In this document: one piece after another, positions 9,307-18,586 of the stretch
How the letters are laid out: each line of letters starts with the position of its first letter
Numbering within the stretch: the stretch's first letter is position 1
Source: Lachnospiraceae bacterium
GTDB taxonomy: Bacteria; Bacillota; Clostridia; Lachnospirales; Lachnospiraceae
NCBI GenBank assembly: GCA_017431515.1
Contig: JAFRKV010000038.1
Coordinates: forward strand, 62,001 to 126,000
Length of the DNA: 64,000 nucleotides
Direction of reading: 5' to 3'
The notes under the pieces: model-generated
Told to the model about the DNA's origin: nothing
Seen by the model: the letters and a program-made list of their open reading frames with translations, nothing else
Database searches by the model: none
Made by a program: the position numbers and the translations under genes

Positions 9307-9921
9307 TTAGTTTTTGTTTTGCTGCTTCTTGACGATCCGCACGATCTGCACAACCGCAGCCGCGAGCGCCAGATTGATGGCCAACTCTACGAGGAAGTTG
9401 ACGCCGGCGAGACCGAGAAACATGTAAGCGGCAGCGTTTTCAAATCCGGCCGCTGATGCCCAGCCTTGAATCGTCTCGTAGAAAAAGAGACGGCAGCCGA
9501 TCAGGAAGATACCGGTATTGGTGACCGGCGCAACAATGCCTGCAAGGATCGCCGCAAGCAAAGCGTTTTTCTTTGCGGCAAGGCTGTAGACCAGTCCTGC
9601 TGCCAGTCCTGCAAGAATTCCTTTGGCAAGAACCGTAAAGACGGTGCCGGGCGCATTTACTGCAAGAAACGGAGCTGCATCTCCGGTCAGCAGCACGATG
9701 GTGCCGAATACCAGACCAAGCCAGGCGCCTGCTTTGTAACTGTACAAAGCCGCACCGACGATGATCGGTACAAGAACCAGTGTGATCGAGAAGACGCCAA
9801 AGCGGATATTCAGTGCCAGCGCCTGCAGGATGATGACGATCGCGGTCAGAACACCGAGACCGACAATCGTAGAAACATGGTTTTCTTTGGGAGCAGTCAT
9901 AGCTTTTGTTCGTCCATTCAT
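9307..9921 (-). CDS. ECF transporter S component (vitamin uptake), substrate unknown
   Basis: A 204-residue polytopic membrane protein with about six hydrophobic helices (for example GLGVLTAIVIILQALAL near residue 20 and the closing FLVELAINLALAAAVVQ). GIVAPVTNTGIFLIGC is a segment seen in S components of energy-coupling-factor transporters of the group that shares a common AAT module. The substrate cannot be assigned from sequence. The start at 9921 is chosen because a perfect AAGGAGGT precedes it; a longer frame reaches into the leader. A good promoter lies ~180 bases upstream, leaving a long leader that might be regulatory. Confidence 0.75.
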   Translation of the reverse strand: MNGRTKAMTAPKENHVSTIVGLGVLTAIVIILQALALNIRFGVFSITLVLVPIIVGAALYSYKAGAWLGLVFGTIVLLTGDAAPFLAVNAPGTVFTVLAKGILAGLAAGLVYSLAAKKNALLAAILAGIVAPVTNTGIFLIGCRLFFYETIQGWASAAGFENAAAYMFLGLAGVNFLVELAINLALAAAVVQIVRIVKKQQNKN

Positions 9922-10097
9922 AAGATACCTCCTTGTTTTGACTCCCGCTCTTTGGAAGACGTCCCTTCTTTCGATGCATGGATCGAACTTGCGTCCGAAA
10001 ACTCTTGAAACCAGAGTCCGTGAATCATGGTACGCGTGTCCTGACACACCGAACAAAAAACGCTTCTGGATTGGGATGTACCACAGTTACCGCTTAC
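9922..10097 (-). promoter_or_regulatory. Long structured leader of the S-component gene
   Basis: About 170 bases separate the probable transcription start (~10091) from the start codon. Read on the minus strand the leader can pair GGTAC with GTACC, holds GTGT...ACAC and ACTCTGG...AGAGT hairpin arms, and ends in a strong ribosome site. I see no conserved core of the FMN, TPP, cobalamin, THF or SAM riboswitches. It may be a vitamin-responsive leader of another class or simply a long leader. Confidence 0.35.
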
Positions 10098-10126
10098 ACT
10101 ATACTATATCGTCTGATGTTTATCAA
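10098..10126 (-). promoter_or_regulatory. Promoter of the S-component gene
   Basis: Minus strand TTGATA (10126-10121), 17-base spacer, TATAGT (10103-10098). Together with the divergent peptide gene this makes a 349-base intergenic region (9922-10270). Confidence 0.7.
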
Positions 10127-10188
10127 GAAAACATTGGCGGGATATCCAAATAGCAGACCGAAAACAAAACTTTTTCTGAAAAATATGA

Positions 10189-10194
10189 TATAAT
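10189..10194 (+). promoter_or_regulatory. Probable -10 element for the GG-peptide pair
   Basis: TATAAT with no recognisable -35 hexamer at 16-18 bases upstream, which would fit an activator-dependent promoter. Start of transcription would be near 10201, giving a ~70-base leader. Confidence 0.5.
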
Positions 10195-10270
10195 TTGTGC
10201 CAGGGAAGAAAATGATTCGTATATAAAAGTAGAGGATCCTATCAGAGGAAAGAAAGACGGAGGAAAGGTC

Positions 10271-10480
10271 ATGGAAAAGATGAAACGATTTGAACTGAAT
10301 GAGGAAGAACTGGATCAGATTTCCGGCGGCACAAATATTGGTATTCCGAAAAGGAATGCGAAAAAGAATGTGAAATCCAAGGTGTGGTGCAATACGTGCG
10401 GCGGCTATGTGGATGTAGGTGAGTCGGACTCCGGCGGAAGGACAAAATGTATTAAAGATCATTATGTCGATGAGCTTTGA
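10271..10480 (+). CDS. Double-glycine leader peptide, Cys-containing core
   Basis: A 69-residue peptide. Its 20-residue leader ends FELNEEELDQISGG, with Leu -12, Glu -8, Leu -7, Ile -4 and Gly-Gly -2/-1: the classic recognition pattern for C39 peptidase transporters. The ~49-residue core is basic (KRNAKKNVKSK) and has three cysteines, CNTC and a third in TKCIKDH, perhaps a zinc knuckle or disulfide. GGAGGAAAGG precedes the ATG. A second GG peptide follows after 21 bases. No exporter is adjacent; the nearest C39 exporter is at 57.6 kb. Bacteriocin, signal peptide or other secreted role is undecided. Confidence 0.8.
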   Translation: MEKMKRFELNEEELDQISGGTNIGIPKRNAKKNVKSKVWCNTCGGYVDVGESDSGGRTKCIKDHYVDEL

Positions 10481-10501
10481 TGGGGAAAGGAGGGGACATT
10501 T

Positions 10502-10747
10502 GTGGAGAATAAATTACGAAAAATGTTTGACTTCCAGAAGTTTTCCAGAAATCCGGATCTGGACGCAGTGATCCGGGGCGTGGAAACACGGCATCAGACC
10601 GGAGATCAGGGCACACTTCTTCCCGAAGACGAGCTGAAAAATGTGGCCGGCGGCCAGATGGCGTCCGAACTTGAGATACGGATAGGCGCCAAAAAGAAGA
10701 GAAAAAGTAGTCCGTGTCCGGAGAATGACGAAGATACGGATGCGTAA
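10502..10747 (+). CDS. Double-glycine leader peptide with long leader
   Basis: An 81-residue peptide starting at GTG behind AAAGGAGG. The 51-residue leader contains NPDLDAVIRGVETR and ends LLPEDELKNVAGG, again with Leu -12, Glu -8, Leu -7, Val -4 and Gly-Gly, as in precursors cut by C39 transporters. The leader type with NPxLDxVI...ETR is seen in putative natural-product precursors of gut clostridia. The core is only ~30 residues, strongly charged (KKKRK then PENDEDTDA) and has one cysteine. It lies 21 bases after another GG peptide, so the two are probably co-expressed. Confidence 0.75.
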   Translation: MENKLRKMFDFQKFSRNPDLDAVIRGVETRHQTGDQGTLLPEDELKNVAGGQMASELEIRIGAKKKRKSSPCPENDEDTDA

Positions 10748-10781
10748 AACAACACAACGAGTATACTGAGGAAAGCGATGT

Positions 10782-10811
10782 TTGCGGAAAACAGACAGAA
10801 TATGCTATAAT
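10782..10811 (+). promoter_or_regulatory. Promoter before the 107-residue ORF and HD-GYP gene
   Basis: TTGCGG (10782-10787), 18-base spacer, TATAAT (10806-10811). Expected start of transcription is ~10818, inside the left arm of the hairpin described next. Confidence 0.6.
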
Positions 10812-10812
10812 G

Positions 10813-10846
10813 CCTCTCGGACAGTCCATTGTCCGGGAGGTTTTTT
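10813..10846 (+). terminator. Hairpin plus T6: terminator or SD-sequestering element
   Basis: CCTCTCGGACA (10813-10823) pairs with TGTCCGGGAGG (10830-10840), followed by six T and then directly by ATG 10847. As a terminator it would end the GG-peptide transcript. Its right arm is also the GGGAGG ribosome site of the next gene, so folding would hide that site. Confidence 0.6.
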
Positions 10847-11170
10847 ATGGTGCCATCCATCGTGCGGCAGAGTGTGATTTTGAAATGTCTGCGGCAGAAA
10901 TCCGCATTATTGGGAAATTATGAATACTACTACGCGGCAGGACTGTTCGCCAGGCTTTCCGGTGCACAGATCCCATCCGGACTTGCGCCAAAGGATCTGG
11001 CAGCGGCGCTTGCCGAAGGGCTGCCGGGGTATGCGCCTGAGGACCCGCGTGAGATCCATCTGAAAAATAAGTTGGCGGAGTTTCACCCGGATGACAAAAA
11101 AGAGGCGGTTATGGACGATTTGTTTCGGCAGGGATTGCAGGAAACACATGTATGGCAGGTAGAAATATGA
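10847..11170 (+). CDS. Hypothetical protein, 107 residues
   Basis: I do not recognise this small protein. It begins MVPSIVRQSVILKCLRQKSAL, has no signal peptide or membrane helix and is mixed charged. GGGAGG seven bases upstream supports the ATG at 10847; the longer frame from 10829 has no ribosome site. Its stop overlaps a possible start (ATGA at 11167) of the next gene, so it is probably translated together with the propeller/HD-GYP protein. Confidence 0.6.
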   Translation: MVPSIVRQSVILKCLRQKSALLGNYEYYYAAGLFARLSGAQIPSGLAPKDLAAALAEGLPGYAPEDPREIHLKNKLAEFHPDDKKEAVMDDLFRQGLQETHVWQVEI

Positions 11171-14100
11171 TAAATCCGGGAATGAACCATAAAAATATAT
11201 TTGGATTTAATATAAAGGGTTTTCTGGAGAATCGACGGAAGCACCTCAGGAAGACAGGCGCTTTGATGCTTGCGTTTGTCTTTGCGGTGCAGGTGCTTTT
11301 GCTGGGTCCGGAGCCTGTATTGGCAACGAGGCTTGCCGGAGGAGAAGGCTATCAGGCGACGCTTTATGACAAGTCAAACGGGCTGCCCACCTCGGATGCC
11401 AATGCCATCGTGCAGACAAACGACGGTTTTATCTGGATCGGCAGCTATGCGGGTTTGATCCGGTATGACGGGACGGAGTTTTACCGGTTGGATGCATCAC
11501 AGGATGCATCACAGGGCATCGCCAGCGTGGTCAGCCTGTTTGTGGATGACAGGGATCGGGTCTGGATCGGCACAAATGATAACGGGATCGCCTACTATGA
11601 AAAAGGAAAGATTGTTTTTCCTGAGAATCAGGAGGTTCTGAAGTCCTCTTCCATTCGCGGGATCGAACAGGACGCTGCCGGAGATATCCTGGTGGCCACC
11701 ACCACCGGCATCGGCTATGTGGATGCGGAAGATCAGGTTCATGCACTGGATGATCCGCAGTTGAACGGGGAGTATGTCTGCGAGCTGCAGCGTGACCCGC
11801 AGGGGATCGTCTACGGCGAAACCCTGGACGGTGATATCTTTTGCATCGAAAACAAACGGGTTGCGCTTTATTATAGTGCCGAAAACCTGCACCTGGGCGT
11901 AATCAACGCAATCTATCCCGATCCGGATCACACGGGCTATGTCTATCTCGGAACTTCGGAAAGTGAAGTCTATTACGGCAATATGGTGACGGGACTGAAG
12001 GATATCCGTCGTTACGAAGTCAATCCCCATGTCAATATCAATGCGATCCGCCCTGTGGAGGAGAAGGTGTTTCTCTGCGCGGATAACGGCATCGGTTTTT
12101 TCGATGAAAACCGCGGCTACAATGTGATGGACAATCTTCCGATGGACAATTCCGTGGATGATATGATCGTGGATTATGAGGGCAATCTGTGGTTTGTCAG
12201 CTCCAGACAGGGCGTCATGAAGATCACCGAGAATCAGTTTACGGATATCTCCAACGCCGGGGGATTGCCGCCGCTTGTGGTGAATTCGACCTGCATGTAC
12301 GGGGATGATCTGTATATCGGGACGGACAGCGGGCTGTACATTCTGGATTCCCATTACCGGCAGGTGACCAGCGATCTGACGGAGATGCTCACAGAGGTTC
12401 GGATTCGCTGCATCCGGTCTGACTCCGAGGGTAATCTCTGGCTATCCACCTACAGCGATAACGGACTGGTCTGTGTGGATCCGCAGGGCGGGATCACTTG
12501 TTTTAATGAAGAAAACGGGATGAACACGAACCGGATCCGCATGACGATGGAGCTTCCGGACGGAAGGATCGCGGTCGGCACCAGCGGCGGACTGCATATC
12601 ATTGAGAACGGACAGGTGACCGAAATCTATGATGCCGAAAGCGGCGTGACCAATACGGAGATCCTGACCATCGGCACGCCGATGGATGACAGCGGCAGAA
12701 TCCTTTTGGGGAGTGACGGAGACGGCATCTATGTGCTGGACGGAAACGCGGTGTCGCGTCTCGGACGCGAGGACGGACTTCCCTCGGAGGTCATTTTAAG
12801 AATCCGGGAGGATCCCGAGCGCAACCTGAACTGGATCATTACGAGCAATGCCATTGCTTATCTGAAGGACGGCAAGATCACGACGATCGAGCATTTTCCG
12901 TATTCCAACAACTTTGATCTCTACTATGACGATAACGGCGGGATCTGGGTGCTTTCCAGCAACGGCATTTATGTGGTGCCGGCGGAAGAACTGCTGGCGG
13001 ATCCGGAAGACATGGAATACACGTTTTTTGACACGGATAACGGACTTCCCACCATCACAACGGCGAATTCCAGAAGCTGCATCGAGGAGGACGGGACGTT
13101 ATATATTTCCGGCAGCACCGGCGTGGCAAGCGTCAATGTCAACGATTCCTATGCGGATTACCATGAGATCAAGCTGGCGGTGCCGTTTGTGGAGGTGGAT
13201 GATGAGTTATACCCCGTGGAGGACGGGAAAGTCACGATTCCTGCCAACGCGAAGCGTGTGGTGATCGATGCCTATGCGCTGACCTATACCCTGAACAATC
13301 CGGTCATCTCCACACAATTGAAGGGGTTTGACGATGAGCCCCAGTTGACAACAAAAAAAGAGATGAGTCCGTCGGTTTATACGAATCTGGACGGCGGTAC
13401 CTACACCTACCGTTATGCCGTGATCAATACGCTCACCGGCGTGGTGGAGGAAGAAACCGATGTGGTGATCACCAAAACCATGGCCTTTTATGAGAACACC
13501 TGGTTCCTGATTCTGATGTCAGCGGCGGCGGTGGTTGTGATCGGACTTCTGATCTGGCTTTCCTTCCGCGGAAGGCTGAAAAGAGCAGAGAAAAAAGCAG
13601 AAGAGAACCGCAAACGGATCAGCCAGCTTTCCAGAACCTTTGCAAAGTGCATCGATATTAAGGACACCTATACGAACGGTCATTCCTTCCGTGTTGCGAA
13701 ATATACGAAGTGGATCGCGGAGAAAATGGGTTATCCGGAAGCCCGGGTGGAAGAGTTTTATAATATCGCTCTGCTCCATGACATCGGAAAGATCGGAATC
13801 CCGGACAAGATCCTCAACAAGCCGGAGCGGTTGGATGACGAGGAATTTTTGATCATGAAGAGCCATGCGCAAAAAGGGTATGAGATCCTTTCCGATTTCC
13901 GTGAGATCGAGCCGGAACTGGCCTACGGCGCAGGATATCATCACGAGCGTTTTGACGGCAAGGGCTATCCCAACGGCGTTGGGGGCGACGACATTCCGGA
14001 TGTGGCGAAAATCATTGCTGTGGCCGATACGTTCGATGCGATGTATTCGACGAGGCCTTACCGGAAGAAACTGCCGCTGGAGACTGTGGTGAATGAGATC

Positions 14101-14187
14101 AAGTCGATTTCCGGCACGCAGCTGGATCCGAAGGTGGTGGAAGCATTTCTGGCACTTTATGAAGAAGGTGCTTTTGACAACGAATAA
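11152..14187 (+). CDS. Membrane sensor: two-component-type beta-propeller plus HD-GYP domain
   Basis: A ~1011-residue protein. After an N-terminal hydrophobic anchor (residues ~37-58) come many repeats of the Reg_prop type (SNGLPTSDANAI...DGFIWIGSYAGL), forming paired extracellular propellers, then a Y_Y_Y-like beta-sandwich (~677-773), a membrane helix (~780-803) and a cytoplasmic HD-GYP domain. The latter has the HD pair in LLHDIGKIGIPD (~874) and GKGYPNG (~938), as in active cyclic-di-GMP phosphodiesterases. Propeller sensors of this type usually detect polysaccharide or extracellular ligands in two-component systems; here the output is c-di-GMP breakdown. Start may be 11152 or the coupled ATG at 11167. 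Confidence 0.85.
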   Translation: MAGRNMINPGMNHKNIFGFNIKGFLENRRKHLRKTGALMLAFVFAVQVLLLGPEPVLATRLAGGEGYQATLYDKSNGLPTSDANAIVQTNDGFIWIGSYAGLIRYDGTEFYRLDASQDASQGIASVVSLFVDDRDRVWIGTNDNGIAYYEKGKIVFPENQEVLKSSSIRGIEQDAAGDILVATTTGIGYVDAEDQVHALDDPQLNGEYVCELQRDPQGIVYGETLDGDIFCIENKRVALYYSAENLHLGVINAIYPDPDHTGYVYLGTSESEVYYGNMVTGLKDIRRYEVNPHVNINAIRPVEEKVFLCADNGIGFFDENRGYNVMDNLPMDNSVDDMIVDYEGNLWFVSSRQGVMKITENQFTDISNAGGLPPLVVNSTCMYGDDLYIGTDSGLYILDSHYRQVTSDLTEMLTEVRIRCIRSDSEGNLWLSTYSDNGLVCVDPQGGITCFNEENGMNTNRIRMTMELPDGRIAVGTSGGLHIIENGQVTEIYDAESGVTNTEILTIGTPMDDSGRILLGSDGDGIYVLDGNAVSRLGREDGLPSEVILRIREDPERNLNWIITSNAIAYLKDGKITTIEHFPYSNNFDLYYDDNGGIWVLSSNGIYVVPAEELLADPEDMEYTFFDTDNGLPTITTANSRSCIEEDGTLYISGSTGVASVNVNDSYADYHEIKLAVPFVEVDDELYPVEDGKVTIPANAKRVVIDAYALTYTLNNPVISTQLKGFDDEPQLTTKKEMSPSVYTNLDGGTYTYRYAVINTLTGVVEEETDVVITKTMAFYENTWFLILMSAAAVVVIGLLIWLSFRGRLKRAEKKAEENRKRISQLSRTFAKCIDIKDTYTNGHSFRVAKYTKWIAEKMGYPEARVEEFYNIALLHDIGKIGIPDKILNKPERLDDEEFLIMKSHAQKGYEILSDFREIEPELAYGAGYHHERFDGKGYPNGVGGDDIPDVAKIIAVADTFDAMYSTRPYRKKLPLETVVNEIKSISGTQLDPKVVEAFLALYEEGAFDNE

Positions 14188-14204
14188 AAAGGAGATTTAA
14201 TATT

Positions 14205-14879
14205 ATGCCAACACCCAGAATTATTGAGGTAAAAGAGAGTATCTTTGCGGACAATAACCGTGAAGCGGATCTGATGCGAAAGGAAAATAAGGAAAAAGGC
14301 ATTTATCTGCTGAATCTGATGAGTTCCCCCGGCAGCGGAAAAACCACGACCTTGACCCGTACCATTAATGACCTGAAGGACAAGATCAAAATCGGCGTCA
14401 TGGAAGCGGATATCGATTCCGATGTGGATGCGCGCACCATCGCAGAGCAGACCGGCGTGAAGTCGATTCAGCTGCATACCGGCGGGATGTGCCATCTGAC
14501 TGCGGCCATGACGCGGCAGGGTCTGGAAGGACTGGAGCCGGATGAACTGGATCTCGCGATCCTGGAAAACGTGGGAAATCTTGTCTGTCCGGCGGAATTT
14601 GACACCGGCGCCCAGATCAGCGTGAATATCCTGTCCGTTCCGGAGGGGGATGATAAGCCCTTGAAATATCCGCTGATGTATCAGGTCTGTGATGTGGTGT
14701 TGATCAATAAGATCGATACGATGAGCGTCTTTGACTTTGACATGGAGAAAGCAAAAGCGAATGTGCTGATGCGAAATCCCAAGGCGCTGATCTTTCCGAT
14801 CTCCGCGAAGACCGGCGAGGGGATGGAAGCTTGGGAAAAGTGGCTTCTGACGGAGGTGCAGACGTTCCGGGGCGCATGA
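14205..14879 (+). CDS. hypB: Hydrogenase nickel incorporation GTPase HypB
   Basis: A 224-residue GTPase of the HypB/UreG family that delivers nickel during [NiFe]-hydrogenase (or other nickel enzyme) maturation. Walker A is SSPGSGKTTT, followed by EADIDSDVDA and the Cys-His metal site in GGMCHL, the ENVGNLVCPAEFD segment, and NKID for guanine recognition. No His-rich N-terminal tail is present. No hypA or hydrogenase gene is in the window. It follows the HD-GYP gene by 17 bases, so the two may share a transcript by chance. Confidence 0.9.
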   Translation: MPTPRIIEVKESIFADNNREADLMRKENKEKGIYLLNLMSSPGSGKTTTLTRTINDLKDKIKIGVMEADIDSDVDARTIAEQTGVKSIQLHTGGMCHLTAAMTRQGLEGLEPDELDLAILENVGNLVCPAEFDTGAQISVNILSVPEGDDKPLKYPLMYQVCDVVLINKIDTMSVFDFDMEKAKANVLMRNPKALIFPISAKTGEGMEAWEKWLLTEVQTFRGA

Positions 14880-14932
14880 TCCTCCGGCCGGAAGGCAGTG
14901 GTTTTGGCGTGTTTTAGAAACGTATTTTTTCT

Positions 14933-14961
14933 TTGCATTGCATCGACCTTTTTTGTATAAT
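14933..14961 (+). promoter_or_regulatory. Promoter of guaB
   Basis: TTGCAT (14933-14938), 17-base spacer, TATAAT (14956-14961). The leader is only ~35 bases, with no room for a purine riboswitch. Confidence 0.75.
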
Positions 14962-14989
14962 GGAAAGAAAAATTGAAGTAATTGAATAA

Positions 14990-16456
<1,467 letters not shown>

Positions 16457-16476
16457 GCACCAACAGAAAGCAAACA

Positions 16477-16514
16477 ACGGCGTTTGACAAAAGGGTCAAA
16501 TGCCGTCTTTCTTT
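16477..16514 (+). terminator. Intrinsic terminator after guaB
   Basis: ACGGCGTTTGAC pairs with GTCAAATGCCGT (one G-T pair) and CTTTCTTT follows. The first possible ATG of the next frame (16500) lies inside this stem, which argues for the downstream start at 16530. Confidence 0.7.
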
Positions 16515-16529
16515 AAGAGAGGCAAGGAA

Positions 16530-17306
16530 ATGGAATTTCGGCCATGCATTGACATTCATAACGGCGCGGTGAAGCAGATTGTGGGCAGCAGTCTCAGGGA
16601 CGCAGGAGATACGGCCGTGGCTAACTTTGTGTCTGACCATGACGCGGCGTACTATGCGAAAAAATACCGGGAAGACGGTTTTGCCGGCGGCCATGTGATC
16701 ATGTTGAATGCCCGGGATTCTTCCTGCTTTGCGGAGACGGAAAAACAGGCGCTCGCAGCGCTTTCTGCCTTTCCGGGAGGACTGCAGATCGGCGGAGGCA
16801 TCACGGATGAAAACGCGGGGCGGTATCTTGATGCCGGGGCATCGCATGTGATCACGACCTCTTTTGTGTTCCGGCAGGGCAGGATCGACCGGGATGCGCT
16901 CCGGCGGATCTCTTCTGCTGTCGGGAAAGCGCATCTGGTGCTGGATCTGTCCTGTAAAAAAAAGGGAGACCGCTATTTTGTCATGACGGACCGGTGGCAG
17001 ACCTTCACGGAGGAAGCGGTGACGGAGACGCTGCTGACGGAGCTTGCCGGCTTCTGCGACGAATTTCTGGTGCACGCGGTGGATGTGGAAGGAAAAGCGT
17101 CCGGCATGGAGACGGAATTGATCCGACTGCTGGCAAGATGGGACGGGATTCCGGTCACTTATGCCGGCGGGATCACCTCTTTGCCGGATCTGGACGCATT
17201 GGAACAAATGGGCAGCAGCCGTATCCATGCAACCATCGGAAGCGCGCTGGATCTGTTTGGCGGAACGCTTTCTTATGAAAAAGTGAAAGAATACTTTAAA
17301 AAATAA
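16530..17306 (+). CDS. hisA: HisA-type ProFAR isomerase, eukaryotic-like subfamily
   Basis: A 258-residue (beta/alpha)8 isomerase of histidine biosynthesis. It starts MEFRPCIDIHNGAVKQIVGSSL, and this FRPCIDIHxGxVKQIVG opening belongs to the HIS6-like (eukaryotic-type) HisA family, not to the common bacterial HisA. GGGITDENAGRYLDAGA and TYAGGITSLPDLD are the phosphate-binding ends of the two half-barrels. No other his gene is near. The start is chosen for a GGCAAGGAA ribosome site and because an upstream ATG falls within a terminator. Confidence 0.85.
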   Translation: MEFRPCIDIHNGAVKQIVGSSLRDAGDTAVANFVSDHDAAYYAKKYREDGFAGGHVIMLNARDSSCFAETEKQALAALSAFPGGLQIGGGITDENAGRYLDAGASHVITTSFVFRQGRIDRDALRRISSAVGKAHLVLDLSCKKKGDRYFVMTDRWQTFTEEAVTETLLTELAGFCDEFLVHAVDVEGKASGMETELIRLLARWDGIPVTYAGGITSLPDLDALEQMGSSRIHATIGSALDLFGGTLSYEKVKEYFKK

Positions 17307-17340
17307 ATGTAAAATTAATAAAGCAGGAGGCAGAAAACCC

Positions 17341-18555
17341 ATGATTAACACCAACTACCAAAAACTGCCGGGGAGCTACCTTTTCAGCACCATCGCGAAA
17401 AAGGTGAAGGAATATCAGGAGAAGCATCCTGAGAAAGAGATCGTCCGTCTGGGAATCGGGGACGTGACACAGCCGATCGCGCCGACCATTCTGACTGCCA
17501 TGCATCACGCTGTGGATGAAATGGGAAAAGCCGAAACCTTCCGGGGGTATGCGCCGGATCTCGGATATGATTTTTTGCGGGAGACGATCGCAAAGCAGGA
17601 TTACAAAGCCCGGGGCTGTGAAATCGAAGCGGATGAAATCTTCATCTCCGACGGCGCCAAGAGTGATTCCGGCAACATCCAGGAAATCTTCGCGGAAACG
17701 ATCCGGATTGCTGTCTGTGATCCGGTCTATCCGGTGTATGTGGATTCCAACGTGATGGCGGGACGATGCGGGACCTATGATGAGAAGCGGGGGATGTGGA
17801 GTGATGTGATCTATATGCCCTGCACCAGGGAAAACAGCTTTATTCCGGCTTTTCCACAGGAGACGCCGGATGTGATTTATCTTTGCCTGCCGAATAATCC
17901 CACCGGCACAACGGTTCCGAAAACCGTGCTGCAGGATTGGGTGGATTATGCTAACAAGCAGGGTGCCGTGATCATTTATGATGCCGCGTATGAAGCCTAT
18001 ATTACGGAAAGCGGTGTGGCGCACAGCATCTATGAGTGTGAGGGAGCGCGAGAATGCGCCATCGAGATCCGCAGCTTTTCCAAGAACGCCGGTTTTACCG
18101 GGGTGCGTCTGGGCTTTACGGTGATCCCGAAGGAATTAAAGCGTGACGGCGTCTCGCTTCATGGGCTTTGGGCAAGACGCCACGGGACAAAGTTCAACGG
18201 CGCGCCCTATATCATTCAGAGAGCGGGAGAGGCGGTATACACCGTGGATGGACAGCGGGAGATCAAAGAACAGATTGCCTATTATATGCGGAATGCGGCA
18301 ACCATCAAAGAAGGGCTTTCCGATGCGGGTTATGAGGTTTTCGGCGGCGTCAACGCCCCGTATATCTGGCTGAAAACGCCGGATCAGATGACCTCCTGGG
18401 AGTTTTTTGACAGGCTTCTGGAGAAAGCGGCGGTGGTGGGAACGCCCGGCAGCGGCTTCGGACCCAGCGGAGAAGGCTATTTCCGGCTCACTGCCTTCGG
18501 ATCCTATGAGAATACGCTGAAGGCGCTGGAGAGGATTCGGACAACAAATCTGTAA
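17341..18555 (+). CDS. dapL: LL-diaminopimelate aminotransferase
   Basis: A 404-residue PLP-dependent class I aminotransferase. The lysine that binds PLP lies in SFSKNAGFTGVR, and FRGYAPDLGYDFLRETIA with GAKSDSGNIQEIF are typical of DapL rather than other aspartate aminotransferases. It converts tetrahydrodipicolinate directly to LL-diaminopimelate; with dapA and dapB at 21.1-22.8 kb it gives the single-step aminotransferase route to lysine and cell wall DAP. GCAGGAGG precedes the ATG. Confidence 0.93.
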   Translation: MINTNYQKLPGSYLFSTIAKKVKEYQEKHPEKEIVRLGIGDVTQPIAPTILTAMHHAVDEMGKAETFRGYAPDLGYDFLRETIAKQDYKARGCEIEADEIFISDGAKSDSGNIQEIFAETIRIAVCDPVYPVYVDSNVMAGRCGTYDEKRGMWSDVIYMPCTRENSFIPAFPQETPDVIYLCLPNNPTGTTVPKTVLQDWVDYANKQGAVIIYDAAYEAYITESGVAHSIYECEGARECAIEIRSFSKNAGFTGVRLGFTVIPKELKRDGVSLHGLWARRHGTKFNGAPYIIQRAGEAVYTVDGQREIKEQIAYYMRNAATIKEGLSDAGYEVFGGVNAPYIWLKTPDQMTSWEFFDRLLEKAAVVGTPGSGFGPSGEGYFRLTAFGSYENTLKALERIRTTNL

Positions 18556-18586
18556 AAAAAACGGGTAGGATTCCTACCCGTTTTTC
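18554..18586. terminator. Shared terminator between dapL and typA
   Basis: ACGGGTAGGA/TCCTACCCGT stem with A- and T-runs on both sides, serving convergent genes. The typA stop codon (18574-18576) lies inside the stem. Confidence 0.9.

Noticed and set aside
9922..10097. Known riboswitch in the S-component leader
   Set aside because: No match to the cores of FMN, TPP, cobalamin, THF or SAM elements that I can recognise; reported only as an unassigned leader.
10144..10194. Possible fifth LytTR-type site: TCCAAATAGCAG 44 bases before TATAAT in front of the orphan GG peptides
   Set aside because: The string resembles one half-site (ACCAAATAGCAG at 57033), but no second repeat lies 21 bases upstream and spacing is off by two. 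Kept as a half-site curiosity only.
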